Source: Lottia gigantea (Eukaryota > Mollusca > Gastropoda > Lottiidae). From it: 64,000 nt of DNA. Positions 23,304 through 36,600 of this stretch are shown here, piece by piece; the stretch's first letter is position 1; every line of letters starts with the position of its first letter. The stretch covers positions 1,576,951 to 1,640,950 of the forward strand of contig NW_008709259.1 of assembly GCF_000327385.1 (NCBI RefSeq), given 5' to 3'. A model generated the notes under the pieces. The model was given only the letters and a program-made list of their open reading frames with translations. It did not search any database and was not told where the DNA came from. Both the position numbers and the translations under genes were made by a program.

Positions 23304-24019
23304 CAAGTTGTTTACTTCAAAGGCACATCGTAATTCAAACGCAGTAAAATATGGTTTGGTTCGCTTGCACTCTCTAGAAAGAACATTATGCAATAAATAA
23401 ATATATAATCAAATGAAAAAAAATAAAAATAAATAAATGAATTAATTATTCATAAATTTTTCATTTTTTTTTAATATGTTTAATTGGTACTTGTAAACAC
23501 ATCTAAACGTTCAATTCTTTAGGAAATTAACTAGAATGAACCCTATCGAAGATATTTATAGGTCCTGAGACATCAACAACGTCCTACGTTTCTGCACCTA
23601 ACCGGACTGATAGGAGACGCACATCATTTAGTGAAGCCGTCGCCTACCCTATTTTTTTTACTCTGATATCGGTCAAATATTAACCTATGAACTTTATTGA
23701 ATTTGATCGTTTAGGACATCGCCCTATGAAGTAAAATGGATAATATGTCGATTTTTGTCAAATGTACAAAAAACACTGATATCATAAAACCATTAAATGG
23801 ACATATTCATTCAACTGAATTGATTCACTGATAATGGATTTCTGATGCGCTCATTGACTTAATTTCTTTTTTTACTGACAAACAAGTTTTGATTGGTTGA
23901 AAAGAACAATAGAAACATTTTCATTGGTTAACCATAAACTAAAAAAAGAACCGGATACAAAATCTCCTGAAGGGGTAACCAAAACAATATCTATGAATTT
24001 TAAATCCACTGCCAAAATG

Positions 24020-24027
24020 TATAAAAG
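24020..24027 (+). promoter_or_regulatory. TATA box of WxxW gene 2
   Basis: Perfect TATAAAAG followed by GGG. A TCATTG initiator-like sequence lies about 30 nt downstream (near 24049) and the ATG 70 nt downstream. Confidence 0.8.
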
Positions 24028-24089
24028 GGGACAACAAATCGTTAGCACATCATTGTATTTATTTTTACTGATTGGAAGCACTCGTGAAA

Positions 24090-27000
24090 ATGCTACGCTA
24101 CATTTGGGCGCTGAGCGCTCTTTTTTCGCTTTGCCAGTCGCGCATAGCTTTTTCAGGTAATTATTCATTTATTTTTTATTATCTTTTTTATTATTTCATA
24201 CATGCGATTAGATTCTAAAATATTTCAAATTTTTTTTGTTAGATAGGTGGTCGTTTTTTTTACAGCATTTCCATCATAAATTTGGAAATCTTTCGTCAGT
24301 AACACGTAGAAACGTAATTACATAGATTTACGTGAAATGTACTGCGTATTTGTGTTTATTTGCGTTCGTCCAGAGGTCGTTACACCATTTCTTGAAAAGA
24401 CTGTAGGTAAAACAGTTCCAGACTTTATTTTGACGAAACGTTGGTATATAAATATAACGCGAGAAATAACCATTGTTCCTTGAAAGCAGTAAGGTTTTTT
24501 TTTTTACATATTTTTAATGCTAGATTGGTTTTGACGAAAATTGGTGAATGTTGTTATCATCAAAGGGTGTTCACAAAAAAATAATTTATTTTAGCTTCAG
24601 TTGTTGAAAAATTGGTTGCTGTTGAACCCTGTCATTAAAATTCATGAACTCTTATTGAAATGTGTTTTATTGAACTCCGTTCAAGGAGGAGATATTGTCG
24701 AATATTGGCGAAAACTTGGTGAAGATGTTTATCAAACAAGAATAAACTTAATTAATTTTCAAAAAATTATTGTCACTCATGGCTGAACATTGAGAACACT
24801 TTTTTTGACTGAAAAATCTAGACATATTAAGCTTCTGTGAGATTTTGTTCCTTTTTCAATATTTTGTGCTGACACCACAATTCTTGATGAAATGTGTGAC
24901 ATATATTTTATGTTGTTCGTTGTTGTATCCATCTAAATACGTAGCTGCCAGTGGACGCACGTTCCTTTGCCTACGAAACTATCTTTCATTTTTTCGTAAT
25001 TCTCTAGAAATCGACTCCAAATAGTATGGAGCAAGGGTTAAATAGTTTAAAAGTCGACTCCGACGTGTTTCGTGTCCTGTCATTTATGTTTCCATTCTCT
25101 TTTTCTTTAAAAAGAAATTAAAGAACCACATTGTAATGGATACTGGACCGATTTCTTCGATCGAGATAATCCATCTGGTTCCTACGACTACGAGGCATTG
25201 AGCAACATTCAAATTGAATATCCCGGGAAAGTTTGTGCCAATCCTATTGGTGTTGATGCTAGGCTGTTGAATGGTTTACACTATACCACTAGTGGTGAAG
25301 TTGTAACAGTCAGTCCATCTGTTGGTCTCATCTGTAAGAATTCAGACCAGAAAGATAAACGTTGTGAAGATTACAAAGTCAGATTCTGTTGTCCCAAAGG
25401 TAAGCTTTTCCATCATCAAATTCGGTAATAAACATTTTCTACTGCATTTTAAAATCGACTGCCCAGAAAACCGTACCTCATTTCATTAAAATATACAATA
25501 TTGCATTATAAATCAATAGCACACATATCCTTACAAAATTAGGACATGTCTTGTGGTTTAATAGTCTCACTTTTTGATATCATTTTCTATTGGCGTTCTC
25601 AGTATACATTTTAATGGAGATTTTTTTTTTATCAGAAGAGGTAATTCCTGAATGCCCCGAAGGATCATGGACTGGCTGGTTTGATCGAGACAACCCATCA
25701 GGATATGGTGACTACGAGTTGCTTTCCGATCTACAAACTGAAAACCCGGGTAAAATTTGCCCGTCACCATCTGCTGTACATGCTAGATTACTTGATGACA
25801 GTCCTTATACTTACGGTGGAGATCTAGTCACAATTGGTCCATCTGTTGGTATTTATTGTAAGAATTCCGACCAAAGCGATGGTAAATGTGCAGATTACAA
25901 AGTTCGTTTTTGTTGCTACGGAGGTAGGTTCATGTCCATTTTACATCTTTATCATTGTGTTCAGAGAAAGTTGAAATTTACCATCTTTTCATCAATGTCG
26001 GAGAATGCATAAGAGATAATAACGAATTTTTATAATTTTATAATCAATATTACCAGATATCTTGGACTAATATTTACAGAATCCAATTAACTTATCCGTT
26101 GTCTATTCCAGCGGCTTCCTGTCCAAACAAAGAAGATTGGACACCATGGTTTGATAGAGATAATCCCTCTGGTTACTATGATTGGGAACATTTATCAGCA
26201 ATTCAGTCTGAATACCCCGGAGTCTGCGCTAGTCCGGTTGCTGTAGAAGCTCAGCTGACGAATGGTTTAGATTATACCGCCGGTGGAGATGCTGTATCTA
26301 TTGGCCCATCTATTGGTTTAACTTGTGAAAACGCTGCTCAAAATGACAAAAGATGCAATGACTACAAAGTTCGATTCTGCTGCCCTGCGGGTAAGAAAAA
26401 AGTAATCTTAATCTATCAGGACGACCCTTAAAATGTTAGTAAGGGATTCTATGACTTTATGTGTATATGTAAAAAAGGTAGCTTTCTAAACTAGTCAGTA
26501 ACAAAAAACCCGAATCGTTGTCCAAAATATGATTTGCCTGGTAGATTAGAAAAGTTCCATGCCCGTAGTCTCTACTGTTATATGCAATATGTATCTGTTT
26601 CAGTTCCATCCCCTTGTCGTAAAGAAGATTGGACACCCTGGTTTGATCGTGATAACCCAAGCGGATATGCTGATTACGAAGCCTTGTCTACCCTCCAATC
26701 CGAGAATCCTGGCAAGATTTGTCAACAACCCACTGGTGTTGATGTACAGACCGTGAGTGGGGCCCCCTATACATCAACTGGCGATATTCTGTCCATAGGT
26801 CCAATGGTTGGTGTCATCTGTTACAATTCTGATCAAGACGATAAGCGATGTGCCGATTACAAAGTCCGATTCTGTTGCAGTAAAGGTAAGAATTTGAAAT
26901 TTCAGACAGACAAAATACAACAGAGTTATATTCCTTAGTATTCATCTAATTACATCATGCGCGATAGGGTATTCATGAGGGTGATTTTTGAAAATATCGG

Positions 27001-28918
27001 TCTTGAAACACGGATTTTGATCATTTTTTAAATCGGATTATGGTAGTCTAACTCTTTCTGATAGACTTAATCGCCGACGATTTCTTAACTTTATTTCAGT
27101 TCAAGAAGAACCTTCATGTCCCGAAGAATCGTGGACCGACTTTTTTGATAGAGATAATCCAAGTGGATATGGTGACTACGAACTTTTGTCCAATCTCCAA
27201 AATGAATATCCTGGAAAGATATGTGCCTCGCCTTCAGCTGCTGATGCTAGATTGTTGAATGGTGATCCTTGGACTGCTGGTGGTGACATAGGATATTTGT
27301 CAGCAAACGGATTCTACTGTAAAAATGCTGACCAGAAAGATGGAAAATGTAATGATTACAAAGTGAGATTCTGCTGCTTTGGAGGTTGGTATTAACACAA
27401 TGTTCTTTAATGTATACTTTGCACAGGAGGGGGCGACTTTGAAGAAGACACTTTGTGGGATCATCTTTCTTCATTAATTTTGGCGTGACGACCACCAGTC
27501 TTAGTCTTATCCAATATAAGTCGGGCTATTTCTAAACGACAGTCCAGATTCGCTTTTGTAATCTACATAGCGACCACCAACCGCCCAACCTATAGGTGAT
27601 TATGAAAAAACTTTACCCAAAACCCTCAAACAAAATAATAAAGTATGGAATTTGTATGTCAATGTATTTATCATTCTTAGAATCAACCTGTCCTTCCAAA
27701 AACTGGACACAGTGGTTTGATCGTGATAATCCCTCTGGTTATTGGGATTGGGAAGGCCTAACATCAATTCAAAATGAGAACCCAGGAAAAGTTTGTGCTA
27801 ACCCTACTGCTGTGGATGCTCAGCTTACCAATGGTGCTCCCTACACATCTGGAGGAGATGCTGTTTCCATTGGACCATCTATTGGTTTAACTTGTGAAAA
27901 CGCTGCTCAAAATGACAAAAAATGCAATGACTACAAAGTGCGATTCTGCTGCAACGCAAGTAAGTAGGACATTTTTTAGATTGTTCAAATGACCTGTTTA
28001 AATGTTTCGACCCATGAATTACTCTCAAATGGAGATGCAGAATTGAACGCTGACAGTGTTTACATTATGATTGTATCAAATCTTAAGATTTTTTTCATTT
28101 TTCCTTTGAAGATGGAGAAACACCATCATGTCCAGCTGACAAGTGGACTCAATGGTTCGATAGAGATAACCCAAGTGGAACTGGTGACTGGGAACATTTG
28201 GCATCGCTTCTTGACGCTTACCCTGGCAGAGTCTGTAAACACCCAACTGCTGTTGATGCTCAGCTTACATCAGGCGCACCATATACAGATGGTGGTGATA
28301 CCCTTACATTGTCACCATCTCAGGGTCTCATCTGTCAAAACAATCTTCAAGCAGACAAGTCCTGTAATGACTACAAAGTGAGATTCTGTTGTCCACAAGG
28401 TAAGAAATGGAAAATGGAAGAGATGTCCTACACTTTTTCTTTTTTTTTGTGCTAGCAAAACTGCCTGTTCATGCTTCAGCAACAGGATTATACATCATGG
28501 CATCTTCATGGGAATGATTCAAAGCATATTGTTATCTTTGTTCAGTTACCTATTGAAGTTTTTACTGCTTAGTTATGTCTCAGCATGCTAAATCCTGAAA
28601 TTGTATTGATTCTCGTTTACATCGAATGACTAGGTTACTCAACACGATGCATAGTGTACTGTTATCATTGTAATCTTTGCAACCCAAAGTATTCATGTTA
28701 CCTACCGATCCGACCCTCTTGATCCTGAATTACATGATTCTCTTTTGTATTATTATTGAACAGAGGTCCATGCCTTTATGATTTTGAACGAAAAATTCAT
28801 TTTCAACTATTTCATTCCAGATTCTGACCAAGAGGTCCGAGATCCCCCAAAGGAAGCACTTGTAAGACAAAAAGCTGAACAACAAATTGTGAGAGAACAG
28901 ACATTCAGACGAGCGTAA
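24090..28918 (+). CDS. WxxW gene 2: secreted protein with seven tandem WxxW domains and a charged tail, 716 aa
   Basis: Exon 1 (24090-24156) encodes the signal peptide MLRYIWALSALFSLCQS and ends in phase 1. Domain exons, all phase 1-1: 25115-25399, 25636-25923, 26112-26390, 26604-26885, 27100-27384, 27681-27959, 28112-28399. The last exon (28821-28918) encodes a 32-residue charged tail ending RRA. Most domains read WT(P/G/Q)WFDRDNPSGY, the canonical Mucin2_WxxW motif, then PGK(V/I)C, GLxCxN and DYKVRFCC. The first and fifth have WTDFF like gene 1. Summed length is 2151 nt, exactly 717 codons. No exon-derived minisatellites follow these exons, unlike gene 1. The gene has its own TATA box, signal peptide and stop, so it is separate from gene 1. 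Family members are extracellular; the exact role is unknown. Confidence 0.92.
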
Positions 28919-29274
28919 TGCATATGTTATTATCCTGTTCCATGATCGAAACCACATACAGATAAAAAGCATAGAAAATTAGATAGAGTAAACTACAATA
29001 GACCATCATAACTTTTGCATATTTATGTAACAAAAAAACTTACCATATAAGCTGCCGTAAATACAAACTGTTTAAGAATGCATAATTTAAAAGTAATATT
29101 TCTGCATTCAAGCTTGGTATTTAGCAACACTGCCCGTTTTCACTATATAATGTTTTAATTGGTTTATGTAAAATGCAATTGCAGTATATTAAATATAGAG
29201 TATAATTGTAAAGTATCATTTTATTCTTTCATGAGACCCCATATTTCTTTTGGAACGTTACATGGGATTTGTGC

Positions 29275-29470
29275 TATGATCTGTCTCATAAGAAGCTTGC
29301 TCTCTGACCGGAATCCGGAGCACATTCCAGAGATGGGTCGAAATGATCCTGATTTTTCTCAACCTGACTGTAAGCTACACGCTAAAGATCGATCGACAAT
29401 TGGGTCTCGAGGAAAGCTAATGCCATTGTCCTGGCAAAATGTCCCTCATTCTTCGCTGAGCCCAAATTGG
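29275..29470 (+). mobile_element. Decayed SINE related to 21284-21633
   Basis: Shares in order ATRGGTCGA-ATGATNCC, ATTTTTCTCAACC, CGCTAAAGATC, ATGCCNTTGTC, TGTCCCTCA with the body of the young SINE. Head and duplications are not visible. Confidence 0.6.
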
Positions 29471-30038
29471 AGCACCTACTACTCATCAGCTGAAAACGTG
29501 TTCCTAATTTCACAGTTTTGTGGCACATAAGTCTCAAAATCTATTACCATCGGAATGGAAGCGCGTGAGAAAAGACAGCGACAATTGTGGGAAATTCGAT
29601 TGTACGACTCAAAGCTGAATATCAGGGATTTTCTACCATGTGAAGCCCATACATTCCTTTGAAATGGCTTGATGACAATCAAATTTGCATGCTATAAATG
29701 CTGTATTATTATGAAAAGATGCACTTCAAAACACCGTTTGTATTCGTCTGTGTTACGACATCAACTCTCCAATTCATTATACTTATAGTTATACCAACCA
29801 TTTAACACTTAATGCTGTTGAATCATAATTTTAGGAAGATTTGGCAAAATTTGAGTGTTCACTAAACCGTATAAAAAACCGATTTTAACCATATAGATTG
29901 TCATGATACGGATACGGAACTATGGCGTGATTGTTATTTTTTCTTTTTTGAGTGCTTTTTGATGCTTTTTTGAAGTGTCATTCGGTACCTTTTCTTACCA
30001 TATGACGTCTAGCCTTTAAATAAATAAGTAGAAATATT

Positions 30039-30645
30039 TCTTTATTGCTCTACAATTGATGTATGGAGCACTATTTTAACAGTTGTATTTCTATATTGCT
30101 TTACAATTGATGTATGGAGCACTATTTTAACAGTTGTATTTCTATATTGCTTTACAATTGATGTATGGAGCACTATTTTAACAGTGATATTCCTATATCG
30201 CTCTACAATTGATGTATTGAGCACTATTTTAACAGTTGTATTTCTATATTGCTTTACAATTGATGTATTGAGCACTATTTTAACAGTGGCGTTTCTATAT
30301 CGCTCTACAATTGATGTATTGAGCACTATTTTAACAGTTGTATTTCTATATTGCTTTACAATTGATGTATTGAGCACTATTTTAACAGTGGCATTTCTAT
30401 ATCGCTCTACAATTGATGTATTGAGCACTATTTTAACAGTGATATTTCTATATCGCTCTACAATTGATGTATTGAGCACTATTTTAACAGTGATATTTCT
30501 ATATCGCTCTACAATTGATGTATTGAGCACAATTTTAACAGTGATATTTCTATATCGCTCTACAATTGATGTATTGAGCACAATTTTAACAGTGGTATTT
30601 CTATATTGCTCTACAATTGATGTATTGAGCACAATTTTAACAGTG
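30039..30645. repeat. 51-bp minisatellite, ~12 copies
   Basis: Unit TTTCTATATTGCTTTACAAT / TGATGTATTGAGCACTATTT / TAACAGTTGTA. 51 is a multiple of three and the unit lacks stops in one frame on each strand, which makes long false frames on both strands. Neighbouring units alternate variants (TTGTATT/GTGATATT, GCTTTAC/GCTCTAC). Confidence 0.92.
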
Positions 30646-33622
30646 AAATTATTTTGTTATTGTATACACGTACATACAAATCACTGAAGTATACGTTTTG
30701 TTTGTTTTGTCACTATAATATATGCCCCTCTTACGGAGTGTGTGGTTATCTATACAGTCCCTATGTCACGTGATCAACTGATAAATAAAAAGGGATACCT
30801 GTAAATCTTTAGATGGGTTACGATGGGGACTAAACCATTTTTTTAAATGTGGTAACATTTGAAAATAAATTTTAAAAATGTTGGATAAAAACGTTTTTGA
30901 AACAATATACATTAACGTACTTTCGTTAATGTAAATCCTTATGAAAATAACATGTTACAATACAACAGTTTTTGTATTTTTAAGTATTTAACAGGCCGTG
31001 TTCAGTCATCCGCCCAACCCTGAATAACTTAATTGAAACTTGACCTAGATAAAACCTGTTTGTAACTAGATAGACAATTTCAACGGTATAGGTAAGATAT
31101 CACTTTTTTGGGGTAATTCTTCTGATTTATGTATCTTTTACTCGTTACTAAAATACCGTATTTGCATGATACATACATCTATGCACAATGCCGAACACAT
31201 TTAAATGAAAAAAGATGTTTCTGCCGAACTTAGGTGATGTTTTCGTTACTGATAAATTTTCTTATACACGCCGATGAACATGGGTTATTGTGTATGCTGG
31301 AGACCCGTAAGTACCCTACCGAGTGAACAAGAGATATTCTGGTGGTTATCAACAAATCTGATTCTATGGTCTTAAAACGTTTTTTCATTTAATGTACATT
31401 TAATAATGTTAAAAAGGCGGCGTTTAAGCTTCGTAAAAATAAGAATTATGATTATGGACACGAAGAGATCATGTACGGTACGGTATCCTATGTTGTACGG
31501 TGAGCAATAAACCAGTAGTAAATGAAGAAGCTAAAAACATGATCACAATGCGAATACTACTGACAATCCTCCGACGTACGTCGCACCTAACATCTCGTCT
31601 ACTAAACCTTAAGACATATCCTCCGATGGCAAAAACTAAGAATATCCTGAGTTTACGAACATTGATTTTAATATTCTGTCAGGTGTCAGCGTCTGGAAAC
31701 ACATCTGATTCAAAAAAAGAATTTTCGTTTTCTTCGATTATAGCAATCAAAGAAATTAAACCAAATACTTGTGTTTTATTTAGATTACAGTAAGGCATTC
31801 GAGATGGCGATGTTTGAGGGTGAATGTTTTAAGCTTAAGACTCCTACGCATATAAAGAAAAAAAATATAAAAACGTTTTTACGACCTTACTTTCTGTTGC
31901 TTTATCAAATTTAAAACGGATAATAAAATGAAAAATAATATTACTGATTCGTAGATAATGTTATCTACAAGATCACGTTGAGGTCTTTACAGATCCTATG
32001 AAAGATTTGAATAAAATTATCTTCACTTTCAAGTCATTTAACTGTGCGTACCGCAGGGCATACGCTTCATTGACTTTTTATGCATTTTATCACAAAAGAA
32101 CAGTACAGTCAGTATACTACAGTACACTACCACTGAACAATGCACCTAAATGTCACAAGGAAAAGCTGCAAATTAAATTTTTTACCATTAAAATCTGAAT
32201 TCGTTTACCTTGCAACAAATTTTCTTTTTGAAATCTGCACACATTTTGTTCGTTATGCACTGGAAATGTTTCGAGTGTTTCCAGTGACATGATTATAAAA
32301 TTCATACATATTCTTTCAGAACACCCTTGACTGGATTTGTCAAATCGACATTTCGGGTGGTCTGCATAGCTAATATTGAATGTTCGCCTTAAAGGTGCTT
32401 AAAGTAAGGTACAGCGTGGTAATCGCTTACGGGTTAAATTTTGGTATCAACTAAATCTATATATATATAACCTTTCGGCAGACCGGACGTTCATTACCCC
32501 TACGCTCTAGAAAACAACTTCAAAAGGTATATCTCCATGACCTTCGGTCATAAAGGGTCATTGACAAAATTAATGTCTGTTTTTATTAAACCATCATAAT
32601 TATTATTTTTTGTAATCAAGGTCGCTTGTACTTTAGTATCCGGGTATATGAATATTAAAGATATTGAAATTTTTAAACCAGGCCAAAATGAGTCTTTGTT
32701 CATTAATGGACTTACCTTGTGTCATAACTATACAACAGAATCCCATTATAATCCAATAAATATATAAAACTAAGTAATAATTCATTAAATTAAGTAATTT
32801 TGAAATATGCTTAAAATCGTGTTTCAATACTTTCTGAGTTGGATATAAGAAATTAATATATTATTATACAGATTCTTTTCTTTACTCCTGGCACTGGTTC
32901 CAAATGATGAATAGAAATACACTTGTTGTAATGATGCTCCAGACCCTCAAAATAGACAACAATTAAAAGTAATTAACAAATCAGCAAATGAGTTGATTGA
33001 GTAACAGGGAGGGGAAGGGAGAAAAGATCTGGGTTCTTCGAAAATTCTACTATGTCCTTTATCATTGGTTGAATAGAAGTATCTAAGAGCAACATCCTAA
33101 ATGATCCTATTACGATTTTTTGATTTCCAGTCCGGAGTAGAGAATCTTGTTGTGGATATTTTTAGGGCGATCCCTGGGAAGCTCGTGGGACAATATTAAA
33201 ATACATGGAAACAATTTGTAAACTTCTCTGTCGAATGTGCGAAACGTTTTTGGTCTTCATACTTGTCATTTCAGTGACTAAAAGTTAATTGCATTTGTAA
33301 TACAAGGTATTTTGTGAAAGCGTAAATCTGGTAAATCGATACGAGAAGTTCAAGCGGTTAACGTGAGAAATGTAGGGTCACAACATAGCGGTCTCCAATT
33401 ACAATTGTTCAGATCATTTCATGCTAGTACAGGGATTCGTATACGATACGCTTCACGAGCCAATAGTAATGAGTTTGACCAATCAAAGAATCGTATTTTG
33501 TTAATTAAGATTATCCAAAGCTACAATATCATTGACCTTATATTTTCTGGGTTGTGTATTGAAGTAATTTGAAATGATGAGGGAATAGATTTTTATTATT
33601 ATTATTATTATTTAGATAGAAA

Positions 33623-36600
33623 ATGGAGAAATCGGGGGTTTATATCGTCTCGCACAAGCCACTCAATGAATCGTCAGATGGAACCGACAACCTCGGCTTT
33701 GACGCTGATGAGAAGGCTCCTGAAGTTCATTTTGACGAGAAACTGCCTCATCACTCAGATAAACCTTATAGAGGCATGGGAAAGGATGAACTATTAAGAC
33801 ACTCTTCGAAAGGCATCTGGAAAACTCTTAGGTTGGTATTTACCATTGTTGGTCTAATTATAGCTGATCGAAATTTTAAAGTCAATTTCGACAGTTTAAC
33901 ATATATCATTCAGAAAAAGGCAACACTTGGTTAGTTTACACATACATCTGATCCAAACTCTGGAAATTAAAACGCAATAATTTGTAAACAAACTATCAGA
34001 AGTCATGAAAATCGCAACTAAAAAAGAGGATTGATCATACTAGTCCTGTGGGTAAAAAATATAAGCACGTCCTTTCATTATTTGCCTTGTTTCAATAAAA
34101 TGATTCTAATTTTACAGATATATATGTATGAGCATTGTGCTCCTGGGTTGGCTGGCCTTGATTATTACAGTTATCGCCATTGTTATCATCTACCCAAAAT
34201 GTCGCAAACCCGAATCTCAACTCTGGTGGCAGCATAAGACAACTTATAGAATTTATGTCAGAAGTTTCCAAGACAGTGGTGATGACGGAGTTGGAGATCT
34301 GAAAGGTAGGGTTTGTTTAACAACATTGACTATATTCACAATGTCAAGATATTACGACATTCGTCTGATACCTTGACACCACTAAACACTTTTCCAGTTC
34401 CACCCAAATTTTTGATAGAATGGATTGTACGCTAACGATTATCAGAGACCTCGACGGAAGGTCTGTAAAAATATTTATATTATGTTAAAATGTACAATAA
34501 AAAGTGCCATATGATGTCAAGGTATAAGACGGTATTAGTAATACCTTGACATTCAGAAGATAAACATTGATATGACTTTAATCTCTGTATTTCAACTTGA
34601 ATCCAGTGTCATCGCTTTTTATTGAATATTTATGCCTGTACTTACGTAAAATTTCTTTACCGCAATTTTACACCCTCTAATTCCTAATCTCTCCGACAAC
34701 CACATAGATGATGTGCATTGGAAAACCTGGCCACATATTCTTGAACGATGTTAGCGCTAGGATGTCCTAGAATCAATGGTAGAAGATAAGAACCTAGGCC
34801 ATCAAGAATACGTGGCCTGATTATAGTGTGTTCGTTTAAAGCCCAGTTTGAGAATCTAGTAAAAGCAGCCCACCCATGTTAATGTATTACACTCAATTTC
34901 TCTCTTACAGGAATTACACAAAGGCTTGGTTATTTGAAAGATCTTGGTGTTGGAGCTCTATCACTGAGTCCTATCTACAAACAAGCATCAGGAAAGGATT
35001 CAGATTTTGATATCATCGACCATAAAGCTATCAATCCAGAATATGGAACAATGCAGGACTTTCAGGAGCTTGTTAACATGACCAAGAAACATGGTAGGTT
35101 TTGTGATCTTTATACTTATACGGAAATACTAAACAAAAATCTTTAGATTTGCGACTTATCCAAAATAGATAAACTTATTACTTGAATATATCATATTTAT
35201 CATTGACGGTTGTAAGGAAAATCTTAGCGTGTTATCTCCCATCATCACGATGTTAAGTTAATACGAACTTTGTACTTACACCTTGACTGCAATAGGCACC
35301 TTTCTTGGGGGGATTGCAAATGAACTGACGTGATTGGATTGGATTGTACGTTTACAAATACTGTCAATCAAAGGCCTCGCTAGAAAATCTCTGAACACGC
35401 TGGCCTACAATCCAATCAACTCGCTGCATTCTGTGATACAAGAATAGTGGCTACTGCAGTCAAGGTATAAGTGAAGATCACCTAACTTAATCACTTTAAA
35501 TTCACTTAATATGATCCAACTATTAAAAAATATTTTCTGAGAATCACCAGAATATTGTTTGTGTATTACAGGAATGTACTTGTTGATGGATTTTGTACCA
35601 GGCTTCACTAGTGATGAACATGAATGGTTTGTCATGTCTAAAAATAGTAGCGACAGAACCAATAAAATGAGAAACTTCTATGTTTGGGAAGATGGTAATG
35701 GAGGTCCGCCATCAAATTGGGTAAGTATTTCACCTATAAATGGTTGAAATGGGTTTAACGAAAAAAGGCTTTAACAAGTTGATATGAATGGTGTCGAGGT
35801 TGTTTTAAAAATTAAGGTCAATTTGGAGAAATCAAATTTAGTCTAATCATTCAAATAAGAACATAAACTAACCCAAAACTATTTGAATTAGATCAAAATT
35901 TGTCCAATCATTTGATTTAGAATCAAAATTCGACCAATCATTTGATTTAGAATCAAAATTCGTCAAATTATTCAAATTAGAATCAAAATTTGACCAATCA
36001 TTAAATTGAAATCCAAAATTCGACCAATCATTTGATTTAGAATCAAAATTCGTCAAATTATTCAAATTAGAATCAAAATTTGCCCAATCATTAAATTGAA
36101 ATCCAAAATTCGTCCAATCATTTGATTTAGAATCAACATTTGTCCAATCATTAGATTTAGATCCAAAAGTTGTCCATTCATTTGACTTATAATCAAAATT
36201 CGTCCAATCATTTAAATTAGAATCAAAATTTGCCCAGTCATTAGATTTAGATCCAAAAGTTGTCCAATCATTTGACTTATAATCAAAATTCCAATCATTT
36301 AAATCAGAATCAAAATTTGCCCAGTCATCAGATTAAGGTCCAAAATTCCTCCAATCCCATGGTTTTGAATCAAAATTTGTCCAATCATTTGAATAAGAAT
36401 TAACATTTGTCCAATCATTAGATTTAGATCCAAATTTGTCCAATCATTTGATTACGAATCAACTATATTTTTCTATATGGAAGAGTATGTGCAAGATCCA
36501 TTTCCTTTCAATTGAATAGGATTTATCAACAGAATATCGCATCTTTATTTAAAGAACATTTTCCAAAGAAGCTATATAATTTATATTGTAGGTATCAATC

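Larger units (their letters stand above)
20486..24019. other. Intergenic stretch between WxxW genes 1 and 2
   Basis: Holds a young SINE, two family A MITE copies and one arm of a fold-back element, listed separately. No further gene seen. Confidence 0.55.
28919..33610. other. Intergenic stretch between WxxW gene 2 and the SLC3-type gene
   Basis: Holds a decayed SINE (29275-29470) and a 51-bp minisatellite (30039-30645). A 97-codon frame at 31500-31793 has no recognisable family or splice support. No gene is called. Confidence 0.5.

Noticed and set aside
11610-28918. WxxW genes 1 and 2 as one gene
   Set aside because: Stop codon and AATAAA after 20464, then a new TATA box, ATG and signal peptide at 24020-24156.
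30042-30687. Repeat proteins on both strands
   Set aside because: Product of a 51-bp tandem repeat whose unit lacks stops; no splice or start context.
31500-31793. 97-codon frame as a gene
   Set aside because: No domain, no clear start context, AT-rich setting with no neighbouring exons.
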